This document shows positions 12,871-26,012 of a stretch of 64,000 bases of DNA, in pieces. The position numbers and the translations under genes are program-made. The first letter of the stretch is position 1, and each line of letters starts with the position of its first letter. The notes under the pieces are model-generated. The model had not been told where the DNA came from. It saw nothing but the letters and a program-made list of their open reading frames with translations, and searched no databases. The stretch is from Sphagnum magellanicum (lineage: Eukaryota; Streptophyta; Sphagnopsida; Sphagnales; Sphagnaceae): contig CM038911.1 in the NCBI GenBank assembly GCA_021904315.1, positions 8,219,390 through 8,283,389 on the forward strand, in the 5' to 3' direction.

Positions 12871-15800
12871 TTGTAGATCAGTCTGGCACCATGAGGATAT
12901 TATTATGTGGCTCGGTCTGGAAATGGTGGTTCTCAAATTGACAGTGCAATAATCACAGAGTAATGGGGCGGTCAAGTTCACATAGAGAAAGTGGCATGTG
13001 CTTGTTGGTTAGATCGTCTACAACTTCAGGACTGTAGGATTATTCCATGTGGGCATTACAAGCCCTATCAACGGCCCAAAACCACAGCAATTCATAGGTG
13101 GTTAGATGCATGACAGATGCTCTAGTATTTTTATTGTAGGTGTTGACAGGCAGTATTATCTCACACTTCACTAGTGTACAAAAGTGCAAAAACATGCTGT
13201 GGTTGCAGAATAAGCTGTCACCCCATTTCTGCATGGAGTTGATTGTACAGTGTGTTTTGTACCTGTGCCATTCATGCTACAGCAGCATGGTCAATGCTCT
13301 GTGGTCAGTGTTCATAGATGTTCACATAATATGGCTCCTGTTTCGTTTGTGTGTTGGTGGAGTATGGAATACTCTTGCAGAGTGTCCCGAAGCAGGCATG
13401 TCAATGCAGTGTCTGGCTGAATCTTTCTCAACTTCCAATTAGCAGATACAGCATGACACATGACAAATTTGGGTTGAATTGCTGCTAGGGTTAGTCAGCT
13501 GATCCATCCATTTCAAGAATTGCTTGTTGCATGGAGCTCTTGTGTGCTTTTTGTTGGGTTTGTGTTTATTTTGGTGCAGATATTGATATTTCAGCAAAGG
13601 GACTGAGGTCCTTCACCCTGATTGGCAGGAAATCAATTAAGATTTCCAGCTTAGGCTCCATTGCAAATGTACACATACTTTGCAATGAAGCCCAAGAAGA
13701 AGAAATTGTTCTTTCGAATACATGAGCTATGATAAATATGCTTTAAGTATGACTGATATGCTTTCCTTATTAAATAAAGAAGTTTGACACAGTGGTTGAT
13801 CCCGTGTTTTTTTTTTTTTTTTTTCTCTTTCCAATTTTCTATTAGTTGCACCAAAAGTGGCAATCAGCAACAAGGATTTAGCCAGATCTGGGTACAAGAC
13901 AAATGGAGAAGTTGAAAATCTAGGAATCTGCAATATTTAGGGTTTAAGGTGATTTCTCTCATGTTGCTTCTCTTCATTTAGGTGGTGGTGATGGTGTCAT
14001 GGTCATCTTGCAACTCCCTAGCATTGTTACAAGCTTCTTCTCTTTCATTTAGGTGGTGATGGTGTGATTGTCATCTTGCAACTCCTAGGATTATTATAAG
14101 CTGCATTAACACCATGTTTCAAGTGAACTCCACCCCTTGTCATTTTGCATGTGCTTTCACCATGGTCTTATCTTGTTTAAAACAACACAATTATCAATAA
14201 TAAGTGGGAGGTCCAATACCCCTTTTTTTTTTAATAATCACAATTTCCAAGGATAGTGTAAAGTCCAATAGCCACTTCATTTTTAAAAAAAACCGTATGA
14301 CAATCTTCTATGACAAGCAGAGGTGCAATATCCCCATTTTGTTATAAACCTTATTTTTTCATGGGAGAGACATATCACAAATCCTTTTTGCACAAATGCA
14401 TATATCATTTTCCTTTTGTGTGTTCTCTTTCCAAATATTGGACAAAAATTCGCTATGGCAAATGGGTAAAAGGGAATTTGAACTTGGAAGCTTTAAGCCC
14501 ATGTATGTCCAATGAACAAAACAACTTCAATTTCTTGAATAAAGAAGTATTTCTTGTCTCCCTACCTCTCCATATGATCCCATATTGAGAAGGATGCATG
14601 TCTCTTCATCCACATGTTTTTAATGTAAACACCAAAACCTTTTGCACTTAGAAATCCTAACTCGTAGAAACTTTATTGACTTTGCATAAACAAACCGAGT
14701 TTTGAGTTTAAGGTTTACATTGTGTGTAAATATTCAAATTGTACAAGTGTATGTGTTATTTTGTGTTTTACACTTTGCACTTTTAAAACTATAACACTTA
14801 CATTTGAATGGATGTAAATGAGAATATACACTTGCACTTACATGTGAAGTCTATATATACGTGCTCCCATGATTGGTATATCAAAAACCATAGGCACAAC
14901 AATTGGTGGAGAAGTTGGTTGTGATGCTTGATCAAGGAATGTTTGAGGAACACTTTGTTCAATCAAGGAAGGGTTGAGTCAACTTGATTTTTCAATTAAG
15001 GAATTGGGTTGCAAATAGTTGGCTCAAGTGTTTTCCAACTATTTCATAGTGGGCAACACATCCAATGGTTGTTCAATTCGGTGGACATGGCATTTGGGAA
15101 AGCATCTCCTACTTGGGAAAAGCTGGATATCATTTTGATTGTTTGTAATCTTCACCAACAATCAATTTTGTGTGAAATGTTTTAAAACTTTTGAGAGAGG
15201 TTGTTGCACAATGAAGAACAAAATTGGGGAGAAAGGTAATAAATTGGATGAATTTTTAAAAAATGAGATGACACATCCATCCATTGTCTAACCTTCTAAA
15301 AAGGCACCACAATCTTCCATGGATGCATCCTTAAAGGAAGTGTGGTGAAGCTTTTCAACTATTCATCCATTGCGCAGCCTTTCAAAAATTCAAATTGGTT
15401 GTTGGTGAAAATACATTAAAAAAATTGAGAAATATTCATGTTCCTTGGGGAATAATCATTTATCATAATTCAAGTAGATTCAAAAGGATTGATGAAATAT
15501 TTCCATGTTGGGCTGCAATAGTACATAACCCAATGTTGCATTGAATTTATTGAATTTGTTGCTACGGTTTAGTTCTCAACCTTTACACCTGTTGTTAAAA
15601 AATTCTTTTTAATAGTTTGAAAACACATGTTCATTTCATTCCAGCCTGAAAACTGTTATTTGCAGATAGTCTGAAATTTCATAAGACCATTTTCATGTAA
15701 GAAGTCGGGCGTGTGCTTGATGTTAGTAGGAAGGAATTATGGCATTTGAGTTCATAGGCAGTTTGCAGCAGAATACGCTTTCATGGTTTACAAAGGACAC

Positions 15801-16468
15801 AAAGCTCTTTTGAAGCAGACAATTTTGATGTTCTTGTAAACAAACAACAAATTGAGAATGCGCTTAAGCCATATGGACTTCTCAGAGATCACTCACAAAA
15901 ATACCCAACTTCACATTCCTAAACTTCTTATTTCAGGCTTTCAGAAAAGACCAGAACGTGGAACTGGACAAGCCTGGTCCAGAACATGGAACTGGACAAT
16001 ACTAGTATAGACCTCAATTATATTTTTTGGGCATGGGGTAGCTGCCAAAATTAATATCAGGTTTGCCACATGCAGGAAATCGAGACTACATGAATCAGTG
16101 AATTTCAGATTATTATCAAATGAAGATCTACAAAGATATAATGGATTTGCAAAAGACTCTTGCCAACTGACAAAATGCTCAAGCCCTAAAAGCTTCAAGT
16201 CAAGTTGTAAGTCTCCACTAGTCTAAAAGCTCAACCAAAGATGAGGGCAACAAGCTAGTGAAGGGGCTGGATGGACAATTGACATACTACTTTCCAGTTC
16301 AACCTTTCAAGAGTGAAAAGAGTTCTGAAAACCCACAATCTTGGTGCGGGCAAAACTCGGGATGCACAGTCACAAATCCAATATGGACATCTGGAAGCTC
16401 AGACATTGCCAGTGAGGAGGAGTGCTGGAAAGTTAAGAAAGGCAAGCTGCAGTCTCTTCATGCAAAAC
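12871..16468. other. CAND1 3' region and intergenic DNA
   Basis: 12871 to about 13800 is probably the CAND1 3' UTR and flank; a T run lies at 13808-13824. 13967-14101 is a two-copy tandem repeat listed separately. From 14100 to 15900 the DNA is AT-rich with only short open frames (longest about 92 codons at 14310-14588, no recognisable motif). About 15900-16468 is the likely 3' UTR and downstream flank of the minus-strand gene that follows. Confidence 0.5.
13967..14101. repeat. Two-copy 70-bp tandem duplication
   Basis: Two diverged copies of a unit start at about 13967 and 14037. Both contain TTCATTTAGGTGGTG..., a GGTGATGGTGT segment and CATCTTGCAACTCC. The spacing is 70 bp. No coding role is visible. 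Confidence 0.8.
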
Positions 16469-19361
16469 TTATGCACTTGGTACACCTGAAACCCAGGGGA
16501 CCACCAGGGGTGCAGTTGGATGTTGCTGCTGAAATTCTTCATCATAGGTGCCCTTGAAGTTAAGCTGTGGTTGCTCAGCCTATACCAAAAGGCAAACAAT
16601 TCACTTAGGATGATTCACGAGATATAATTCACAAATGTTCTCTACTTGCATTCCAGAAATTAAGCCTCTTGTGGCACAGCACAACTTGAATTTTCAAGAA
16701 AGAATCAAGAGACCTCTGTGAACCAAAGGTGAAGTAGGTACTGAACCTTGAACACAGGTGGCCCACTTCCTGCAATCAGAAAGCTTAAAGCAGACAACAC
16801 TATTTCTAACAATATTGCAGTAAAAGTACATGCACAGCCCGCCAATTCCTTTCTGATAAGATCAGGTAATCTTTGGATCCTCTGGATCAATCACAGAAAT
16901 TGCCCATGGTGTTTGCAATGTATTCACTTAAAAGGACTAACCTGCTTCAGCCAACACTCTCTATGTTCATGCTTGAACTTGTCAGGAGAAAAGCAACCAG
17001 CTTCCTCTGGGCAATATAACCAAATATTGCATTTCCGCTCATCTTGATTTGCATCACGGGCTTGGTCAAGACAGGCTTGACAGCAATCAGCTGCACTTTC
17101 CACATGATGTGTCAGACCCCACCGAACTGCCACACCATCGTAATCTCTGTGTGCCTTTGCATGACATGCTTCAGGCACTGTTTTTCCTGGGATGCTATCA
17201 TGTATCCACCGCAGTCAACAGCACACAAATAACAATACATTGCCAGGGCATATCCCATCATTGCCTCAGAATCCTTCACCCTGAATAGCTTCACAAACAA
17301 GTAACTCAGAAAGTTAAATGCATAACATTTCAGCTTGTGATGATCATGGGGCAAGTCTTGGATATGGGCAAATCTGGTTCAGCATGAGAGTACAAGCTAC
17401 TGGGTAGATTGGCTACTCATAACACAATGAGGAGATACAGAGTGTGTAGAATATGTGCTGCTAACTCAAGAGCCATCAAAATTCAATGATAGTTGATACT
17501 GCAACTGCCAGAAACTAAGCCAATCACAGCACATCCTCACAACACAAGAGCATACTAAACAAGGACATGGGCCTGTCATTAAAATTGTCAAACAATCATT
17601 CATCTTTCCAACAGGCAGGCTCAAGGATTGTGAGTGCAACTCAAGCTTTTGGTTAAGAAGAAACAAAACTTCTAGTTTTACAACATTTGATGCAATTCTG
17701 ACATGCCAGTTCAAGCACTTAAATAGGTTCCAGCTACAACTAACACGCAGCACTCTGCAAAACCCAAATGGGTGATGATTGAAAAAGCATTTGTCCATCA
17801 TTAACATAAGCCAGGAATTCAAGGAGATGTAGCAGAAGTGTAAACTGCAAAAAAGCCTGACTTAGTGTGCCCTACTCAAGGGCCATCCCCCAATAGAACC
17901 TCATTCAATGCCCACAAAGCTTCCTCCAGAAAGAAGAACCCACAACTGCTACATGGCTATGCTGCCAACATCTCAGTGGCTGTCAGAACATTTATAGATG
18001 CTAAAAGCGTGCTGGCCAACAGAAATGGGCTGTCTAAATTCCCCTAAAGGTACGCACCATTCGCTTGTTCCTCCTTTGGTTTGGTATGCTCTTGCTTTTC
18101 CACACCATCAAGCATTCTCTTCCTCCATTCCTCTAGTCCTGTACCACCCAACCAGCCTGACATTTGCTTCACCCCACTTTGTCTTTGAGTTAAATTTGTG
18201 CAACAAAACTCCTTGATTTAGTTTTATGGACACCAATTACCTGTTTGTTGTTGCACAGCAGCCTGAGAGAAAGAGACACAGAGAGAAACACAGAGAGAGA
18301 GAGAGAAACGAGATAAGGACAAAAGAAGACTGAAATGAGCATGATCATAGGCAGATTGATTACTCATAACCTCCCAATTTGTGCGAGTCTCACGAAGAAA
18401 ATGGGAATCACCTCGTTGGTTGGATTTGCTGCTGGTAAGCTTAAGATGTCGTAATTGCTGTGCAAGCTCCAATGCCACCTTCTGCCTGGCTGCAGATGCA
18501 GACTGAGATTTGCTTATCTCCAACTCTGTCTCTGCTTCAATCTCCTTGATCTTCTCTTTCCCCCACCCCATTCCCACCAAGCCCCCAGCAATTCCAGCAA
18601 AAAGAATCTCAGCACCAATTGGCTTTCATCTCTTGAAAGGGGTTTTTGTTCTTATTAGGTCATCCCCCATTTTCATAGCAAGAGCAAAGCACATTGCTTA
18701 CCCGGTCCATCAATCGAACAGGAAGAACAGCCCGGCGAAGATCATTTGACTCTTGTAGCCGCTTCAAATCCTCATTCTTGGATATCTCCTCCTGTTGTTG
18801 GAATGGGCCTGTGAGGCCCCATCCCAATGAAAAATGCCATCAAGCCAGGAGCTCAAAAAATGGAAACACATCAATGCTGGACTCTATTGATCCAATCAGA
18901 TCCACAAACTGCAAAGCCAGCACACCCACCACAGGGGCGGGGGGGTGGGGGGGGGGGGGGGGGGGGGGGGGGTGGTGGGCGTAATAGCAAGGGAACCATG
19001 CTTGAAATAAAACATGCATGTGCACAGACTTGAAGAAAGGTAGGGTCACAACGAAACCAAAGAAATTTGTAGCAAGAAAATGACCAAACCAAATAAAAGA
19101 AAGGGAAGGAGAAGAAAAATTCGAACCATGGAGGGAGGAGTTGGTGGTGGTGGAGGTTTGGAAATACAAGGGACCCACCACTAATTGCAGCATGTAGAGT
19201 GCCACCACCAAGTTCCCAGCGCACAGAACAAAGGTAATTCTCTTGCATGAGCACCGTAACCTCCCCCCTATCATCAAGTCCGCATTCGCCATTTGCCTTT
19301 CTACACCAGCACCACCAGCACCACCAGCAGAAGATCCGTCTTCTTCATCCGTCTTCCTCAC
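16469..19361 (-). CDS. Plant-specific membrane-anchored Cys-rich (apple/PAN-like) protein, partly resolved
   Basis: The last two exons match a conserved family of uncharacterised land-plant proteins. Exon 16942-17194 encodes a Cys-rich block with YDGVAVRWGLTHH, ADCCQAC, KCNIW, a YCP and ECWLKQ. Exon 16469-16579 encodes PQLNFKGTYDEE... ending in APLVVPWVSGVPSA and a stop. The pattern of paired cysteines suggests an extracytoplasmic, apple/PAN-like fold; this is inference. The N-terminal exon has an ATG at 19292 (MANADLMIGG) or in-frame at 19361. It encodes one hydrophobic segment (about FVLCAGNLVVALYMLQLVV), a likely signal anchor, ending near 19190. Two more exons fit in phase: 18702-18791 (30 codons) and 18412-18607 (Lys/Glu-rich, coiled-coil-like). 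One exon between about 18040 and 17230 remains unresolved: the best candidate frame, at about 18040-17985, runs into a TAG. The gene is therefore probably intact but I cannot prove it; decay in the middle is possible. Molecular function is unknown. Confidence 0.75.
18935..18972. repeat. Long G tract in intron of the Cys-rich protein gene
   Basis: A nearly pure G run with one C and one T covers about 18935-18972, flanked by further GGT repeats to about 18979. The transcript of the overlapping minus-strand gene would carry a C run. Such runs are prone to slippage and assembly error. Confidence 0.85.
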
Positions 19362-20181
19362 ATTTATAAAATCCTCAAACTTGGGTACACTTCACAGACC
19401 TTGAAAAAACACACACATTTTCAAGAGATTCTAGAGACGACCCATCAAAGAAAAAACCCCCCCAGATGACAATCTCCTCCTCAAGTGATTGATAGCAATC
19501 CCAAGGATGATGGGTAGGTGGGTGCGTGAGTGGGTGGATGGGATGGGTTGGGGATGGGAGGAATCAAAGATCAAAACCCAACTACACCAAGAAAGCAGCT
19601 TTAAAGAACCTCTGAATTTCTTTGAGGACTGCTGCTGCTGCTGCTGCTGCTCCTCCTGACAACCAAATTGACGTGAAAATCAACAGAAAAAGCATTCTTA
19701 TAGCTACCTCCTTTTCTCTTCTTCCTTTTCTGTTCCTTCATTGTTGATGCAACCTAATCAAATTCCTTCCCCTTCATTTCCTTTAAGAATTTTATGGAAA
19801 CTCCCAATATTCCACCATGCAACAAATATAATCTTCCAAAAAACCCTCTAAAAGAAACCCAAAATCCTTCAAGATTTTATAACTCTTATAACTAATCTCT
19901 AAGTTTCAACACAAGCCAAAATATCATCTTTTCAAACAATCCTCATATAAAAAAAATAGACCTATTATTTATTATTACCTAGTAGGGGCCTATAAAAATC
20001 CCTGAAGCTACTATACTCTATAATGAATCTAAACACTAACAATATCCTTGCCTGCTTGGTAGTAGGCAAGGCCAATGACCAAATAGTTACTTACTCTTCT
20101 TCTTCTTCCTCTTGTTCCTATCACAAACGTCCAGCTTCCTGGCTGCATGGTGCTGCTAAGAAATGGAGCATGGCATGGCAA
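19362..20181. other. Intergenic DNA, probable promoter of the minus-strand gene
   Basis: The stretch carries a GGGTGGGTGCGTGAG-type repeat near 19510-19555 and a CTG trinucleotide run near 19630-19650. It has no convincing open frame. It probably contains the promoter and 5' UTR of the gene ending at 19361. Confidence 0.45.
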
Positions 20182-20478
20182 TCTTATATATTAAAGTTAT
20201 AGTGTCTGTCTGTCTGTCCGGGCAGTTTTCGAGCATTGCCCGAATCAGCACGGACCTCTTTTTTTTTTTTTTTCTGATGGGTTTTGTTTTCTGTGTCAGT
20301 TTAATTGCCCGGACCTTTGTTTTTTTTTTTTTTTGATGGGTTTTGTTTTCTGTGTCAGTTAAATTGCCTGAGCCTTTTTTTTTTTTTGGATGGGTGGCGG
20401 GGGCCGAGGGGGCACGGGCGGGGAAGGACCGGGCGGGGGGAAGCTCAATGGGTGCATTATGCACCAGGTTCACACTAG
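20182..20478. mobile_element. Short non-autonomous Helitron (297 bp)
   Basis: The 5' end starts TCTTATATATTAA, the TC plus AT-rich signature usual for plant Helitrons, right after an A. The 3' end has a GC-rich palindrome GGTGCAT-T-ATGCACC at 20451-20465, then a 9-nt spacer, then CTAG at 20475-20478 and a host T. A hairpin about 10 nt before CTRR, insertion between A and T and lack of target-site duplication are the diagnostic features of the family. The interior is a three-unit minisatellite (period about 59-60 bp, around 20246-20400). Each unit holds a T run followed by GATGGGTTTTG and TTCTGTGTCAG in the first two units. No protein is encoded, so mobility would depend on a RepHel protein elsewhere. 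Confidence 0.8.
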
Positions 20479-22240
20479 TATGCTAAAAAGACGCACTCAA
20501 AACAAACTTCATTCAAAAGAAGCCAAAATCTAAGTAAAGTAATTAGCAATCATTTTTTTATAAAAAAATTTTTTGGCTAAATATTGCCATATTTGTACAT
20601 AAAATAAATAGAGGTCATGCTACAGGTACAAGGAGGGGAAAAAATAGGGGAAAAAAATGCTTTTATCCAAATATCTAAAAATAATATGTCCATGGCCATT
20701 TGATGGCCAAATCACTCCATCCATCATGATAAACCCTATTTACTTACTACCAAAAAATAAAAATAAAAATGCATTTTAGAAATATGCTACCATTGTGTTA
20801 TGATGTGTGTAATTAGTTATGACAAGTTATGAATTTTCACACAATGAAGTTGTATTTTGTGAACTCAAACAGAGCTACAAAGTTTGAAATTGAATATTAA
20901 ACATGAAAATGTGAAGAATTTTGAACGCTAGAGCTCGAGGTTCATCATTCAATTGTTAATGTCCTTCATGAATCTAAAGTTGTTAGTTACTTATGATTGT
21001 TGTAATAGTAGTAATGTTAGAAGTTAGTTGGTCAATGGTGTTTTATTTTTTGAAATTTTAGTGTGCATATAGGATTGTGAAGGCCATAGGTCCAACTTTT
21101 ACACTATGCACATTTCAAAGTTTGGGGTGGTTCATTGAACATGAAAACATTTTATGATAACATCTAGTAACCTAGGGTTTTCGGATTTATTTTTGTGAAT
21201 GTTTTTGTCTATGATAGATTTTCAAATGCAATTGCAACATGATTAATTATAAAAGTTATGGTCTTTGAATTTTGTGGTGCAACTTTTTTGATTTCAAGTT
21301 TTGGAATTTGCTTGATTTTTTTTTTCGGATTTTTTTATTATGTGTGTTATTGTTCTTGTAATTTGATCTAGCATCATTTAATGTTTTTTTGTGATTGGCA
21401 ATTTTTTTTGTGTTTAATGCTTGGTGTCAGGGTTTTGTGGGGCACACACTTGAGATGGGGAGGGGCATGGGGTGGTCATTGGGTGCAAAGCTTTTAGGGA
21501 TGGTATGTTGTATTCATTGGGCCATTGAAGTTGCCTACAACTTTTAAGGTCAAAGGTGTTGTTTTGTAGTTGTAATGTTATGAATGACAAAATATTGTTG
21601 TCAATTCAATCTCAATCACATCCATTAATTCCACACCTCCTCCATGGCATGGTTCATTTAATACGCTAATCATGATTTCTTTTGATTTGATGTAGGTAGG
21701 TGGTGTGAATTCACTTGAAGTGTTAATCAACTTGTGTTTCGATTCCACAAATGTAGGTTGTGTTGAACGTCCAACCAAGAAACAACATAAGAATTACACG
21801 TTGTTTAAAAATGGTAAGATAGTTGGGCAACCAATTTGCTTGGGTAGAATTTAAGATTGGTGATTGCATTTTGGTATTTGTCAAATGCATAGTGTCTGAC
21901 GTCATTACATGTCAAGCCATACACATCATGCTTAAATGTGACAATGTAGATAAACACATGGGGAAACAATGAACGAACCATGACATCCTAGCAAGGGGCT
22001 AAAGAAAAATGAGATTTATTACAACAATAACAACAAACATGCTTGAAATCTTGCCTTGTTTAATGTTGGATGACCATTGTTTATTTTGCAAAAAGTTGGT
22101 AATGTTGATGTTAAAGATAATCAATGTAAAATTAACTAGTTTGCCACTCTTTTCCGTGTTTTACAAAACAATTGACCCATAGTTGAATATGAATAGTTGA
22201 AACCTTTGTTCAATTTTTTTTTAATTAAAATTTTGTCTAG
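20479..22240. other. AT-rich intergenic DNA
   Basis: Only short frames with many stops are seen. 21690-21900 may be a distant upstream part of the transposase remnant that follows, but I could not align it to any known family. Confidence 0.4.
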
Positions 22241-22499
22241 AAAACATTGGATTGATGATTTGGGTGAGTGACAGTGGAACACAAGTTCATTACCAAATTA
22301 TAAAAGCATTGAAAGTGGAGTTTTGTAACTCTCGATTAGCTATGATGAAGTGACTTCTATCAACAACCAATAATGGTTGTCTATACATGTGTACATGTTG
22401 GACAATTGGGTGTGCATAGCCTAAATCATGGGTGCCTTTTGAATATTGAGAACTTAACAAATTGTGCTATGGAATCTTTGTCACATGAAAGAGGTTTGG

Positions 22500-23230
22500 G
22501 TTGAACTAACATTGCAACAAATCTTGTTGCATTTGGTATAGACAATGTTAGTGTTTTCCAAGGTGTTAAGTCTAATGCGACAAAACAATTTGAAAGACAT
22601 GCACTATATTAAACTTGGGGGTGCATTACATTTCTCACCAAACAAACATAATTGTGCATAGATTGCTTGTTTTTCTCTCGGTGCATTAAGTCAAGGAATG
22701 ACTCCAATCCTTGTATTAATATTTTTGCAAAAGTCCCAAACACCATTTGGAACTCACAAAATTGGTCAACATCATGGAAACCAAATGCCTAAAACTACTA
22801 AAAAATGTGAAGACTAGATGAAGTTCTATGCTTAGCCCAACCAAGCAATTGATGATAGAATACAAGATTTTGTTCATGAAAATGGCCCTCTAGACATGGA
22901 TGCAAACTTTCAAGCTACAACAAACTTTGAACACTTGATTAATTTGGACATGTTGTCCTTATCTTGTATCCTCCCACTCTTGGAATTTATGCATTACAAG
23001 TGATTAAGCTTTCTCAAAGAAACAACATTTTTGTTTATGATTTTGTTAGTGTAATGAAGATTTGTCAAACACAATTATATTCCCGATTTATTGATATTGC
23101 CACAAAATTCAAGTGGATGCATTCAAGGAATACCATTTTTTATTAGACTGTGCTCATGAAAACATCACTTTGCAATGGCAATAGATGCAAATTTCTTCTT
23201 TTGAACATCTCATTTTCAATTTAAATTCCT
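22500..23230 (+). pseudogene. Decayed hAT-like transposase remnant (ZBED/DUF4371-like)
   Basis: Fragments in shifting frames carry residues typical of domesticated-type or hAT-related transposases. One fragment near 22755-22820 reads LTKLVNIMETKCLKLLKNVK then TR followed by TGA where a Trp codon is expected. A second reads AIDDRIQDFVHENGPLDMD... and CILPLLEFMH. After a frame change the next reads LSQRNNIFVYDFVSVMKICQ, and another change gives FKEYHFLLDCAHENITLQW. At least two frameshifts and several stops separate the parts, so nothing functional is encoded. Family assignment comes from remembered similarity and is tentative. No terminal inverted repeats were identified. Confidence 0.5.
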
Positions 23231-26012
23231 TAGATTTTATGTTAGTGTATTGATGAATATCACAAGAGAAAATCTTTGTGACAAAAGATGCTTAAGATCA
23301 ATGTGCCAATGGTGTAGATGCAACCATGCATTACAAAAAAAGGTGTCCCTCTATGCCAAATGATTTCATTGGATTTTTAGTGAATTCACTAATTGTAATG
23401 AACAGGGACAAGTGAAAAAGCAATGAATTCATTGGTTTAGTGAACTGCACCCACATTTTGTAGCAATGATAACAAGTTTGTTTTTAATCCATTTATTTCA
23501 TTGTGTTTGAAGGTTTTTATTTTGTAACATTAAAATATTCATCACATATTTTGGGTTAATTACTTTTAGGGATTTCTATGGTACTTGTTGTAATTGGTCT
23601 TTCAAACAAGGAATGGTTGTGAGTAAAAATACATTGTAATAAGCTTGAGAGCCTTCCTCTTTATGTGTCAATACAATCATGTGTATATGTGTTGTGGGGT
23701 GTAAAACAAAGATTTTCAAGTAGCAATTGGAGACATTATTATAATATTGAGTTCTAAAATTTTATTATAAAAATTTCTAATAATATCACATGTACCTATT
23801 GAGATGTCATGAATTTTTGAACATGTAAGGATTGAAATACAATTAACATGTAACATGTGTGTCAACTGGTTTTGTAGGGTAATACAATGGATGTGGTGGG
23901 CATGATAAATCTTACATAAATTATTAGTTAGTTGTAAATGCAATTTTATAAACTCTATGTCAAGAACCTATTTGAATTAAAAATTTGAATATAAACATGC
24001 ACAACAACAACTATAAACAATGTTCACAAGTATTGTTCCTAGTTAAACTCATGTTTTACCATTCAAGTTACATCATAAATGAAAATTCATAAATTCAATT
24101 CTAACCAATGTTTAAAATCAAGAAAGGTTGAAGAAAAAATCTTTAAAATCTTCCCTTCAAAATTTTAAAAAAATGTAACTACTAATTAACTACATACTAA
24201 ACATTAGACTAACTACTATTCCTTTTCCCCATAACAACCATCATTCACTTGCAACTTCCAAGTGAGTCAACAATGCACATTTATAAGCTGTTCTTCACCA
24301 ATTTGCAATGAACATGAGCTAAGCTTGCACCTAGGGAAAATCATTTTTTGTATGTTTTATGGAACATGTGAAATAAATGAATATTTTTTGGGTATGGTAT
24401 GAAGTAATAAAATATTAAAAGATTTTATTTTGAGTACATGTTAGATAAATTCTCATAATCTAACTTTAAGCACCCTATTTACACTTACATAAATCATAAA
24501 TCATTAGTTTTTTCATGCAATATTTTTTTGCATGTCATTTTGAAAAATTAAAAATTAAAAATTCATGGGCTTGCACATAGTATAATGGTTTATGCATTAG
24601 TATCAAACCCTACCAAGCTAATATGATTAAAGGAAATACCAACCTTGTACTAGTATTAGCCTAATAACTTAAGGTTTTACCAACCTTCTATTAATTTTGA
24701 TATTAGTTATATTTGATATGTACCAATGTTGGCATATTTTTCTTTTATGAAAGAACCTTTTGTCTCAATTTTGACATTAAAAAAAGTTTTGGTTAAGTTT
24801 TTGAGTTCAGGCTTGAACTCAATTTTTCAAAATTTTAAGCCTATATTTTTTGTTTGGCAAAATAAATCCAAAATTCAAGAGCTTCTAGGCCTAGTTCATA
24901 GACAACATATGATTCCATGTACACACTATTGACTCCCCAAGGTTGGAAATTGTATAGGTACAAACTTTTACAAATTAAACTTGCAAATTGTGAATGTGCC
25001 TAGTTTCACAACAAATTAAAATGAATCATCTACTTAAAAAATTCAGCCTACTTGCTAACTTTGAAAAAATAAATTCAATGTGCCTACTTTAAGAATGTGA
25101 ACTCGTATAACTGTGAACCCAACTACCAAGGAAGGTAGCTAGGTAAAACACACAAAAGAAAGAAACATAAATATCAAAACATGGAAAGGAAAAGTTGTTA
25201 TCTAAAGGCAACCCTATTTGACATAAAACTTACCAAAAAAGGTCCTCTAGTAGCTTGAGTGATTAAAAGGTAGTGCTTTCCAATTGTATGGAAAATACTT
25301 TTGAGTTGCAAAAAAAATAAAATTCCTTCATGTTGGCCTCTTCATTATGCACGTTGTTTTCCAACAATTGCTTTGTATTGCAGTTCTAATTACCTTTTGT
25401 TGCAACTACCATCATACTTTAGAAGCTTCAAAATGTTATTCTAAGTTAAACTAAGAAGAAGGTAATACAAAACATAAAAAATAGTTACAATATTTTATGG
25501 AAAGTTGAACTTACATTCACAAAACTAAGAAATCAAAGCAAAAAAAAAGGAATAAGAGTACACCCATCAAGTCCATAAAACTATTATGCATATGAGCCTT
25601 TGACATTTCAAACACTATTTTTTCAAAGTTTTAGAACTAAATGATTATAACCTAATCCGTACAAGGAATGTGAAGTCCTTTTTAATGCATGAAATTGATA
25701 TATGGTTTGAACATTGATGCTTCAACATAGGTATGGTTGCATATTGTAGGTGGACATAATACCATTGTAAGTTGCAAAAAATTTCCATTGAAATTTTTTA
25801 CAATTCCAAGTTTAAAATATTATATCTTTAGAGTTTTCAAGGCTTAGTTTACTTGTGTAGTATAGAGAGAGATCAATATGATGGGATCAATTCGATGACA
25901 CTTGATTGCAAGCTTGGTTGGAGATTCTTATGTAAAAATGATTGTTTAGAGTGCAACAAAACTTGTAAATTTTAAGGATTAGTTGGCTGACACATGCAAA
26001 GACTAGATGAAC
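23231..26012. other. AT-rich intergenic DNA
   Basis: Open frames are all under 80 codons and none shows a motif that I recognise. The final few hundred bases are the 3' flank of the minus-strand hydrolase gene. Confidence 0.5.

Noticed and set aside
14310-14588. Open frame of 92 codons downstream of CAND1
   Set aside because: No recognisable similarity and no splice-linked partner; probably chance.
18840-19190. Extension of the Cys-rich protein exon 1 frame through the C run
   Set aside because: The family continues with a different exon, and the frame past about 19190 is Phe/Ser/Pro-rich low-complexity sequence typical of an intron.
20156-20473. Minus-strand open frame of 105 codons rich in Lys and Thr
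   Set aside because: It is the antisense of the T-run minisatellite of the Helitron and codes for nothing recognisable.
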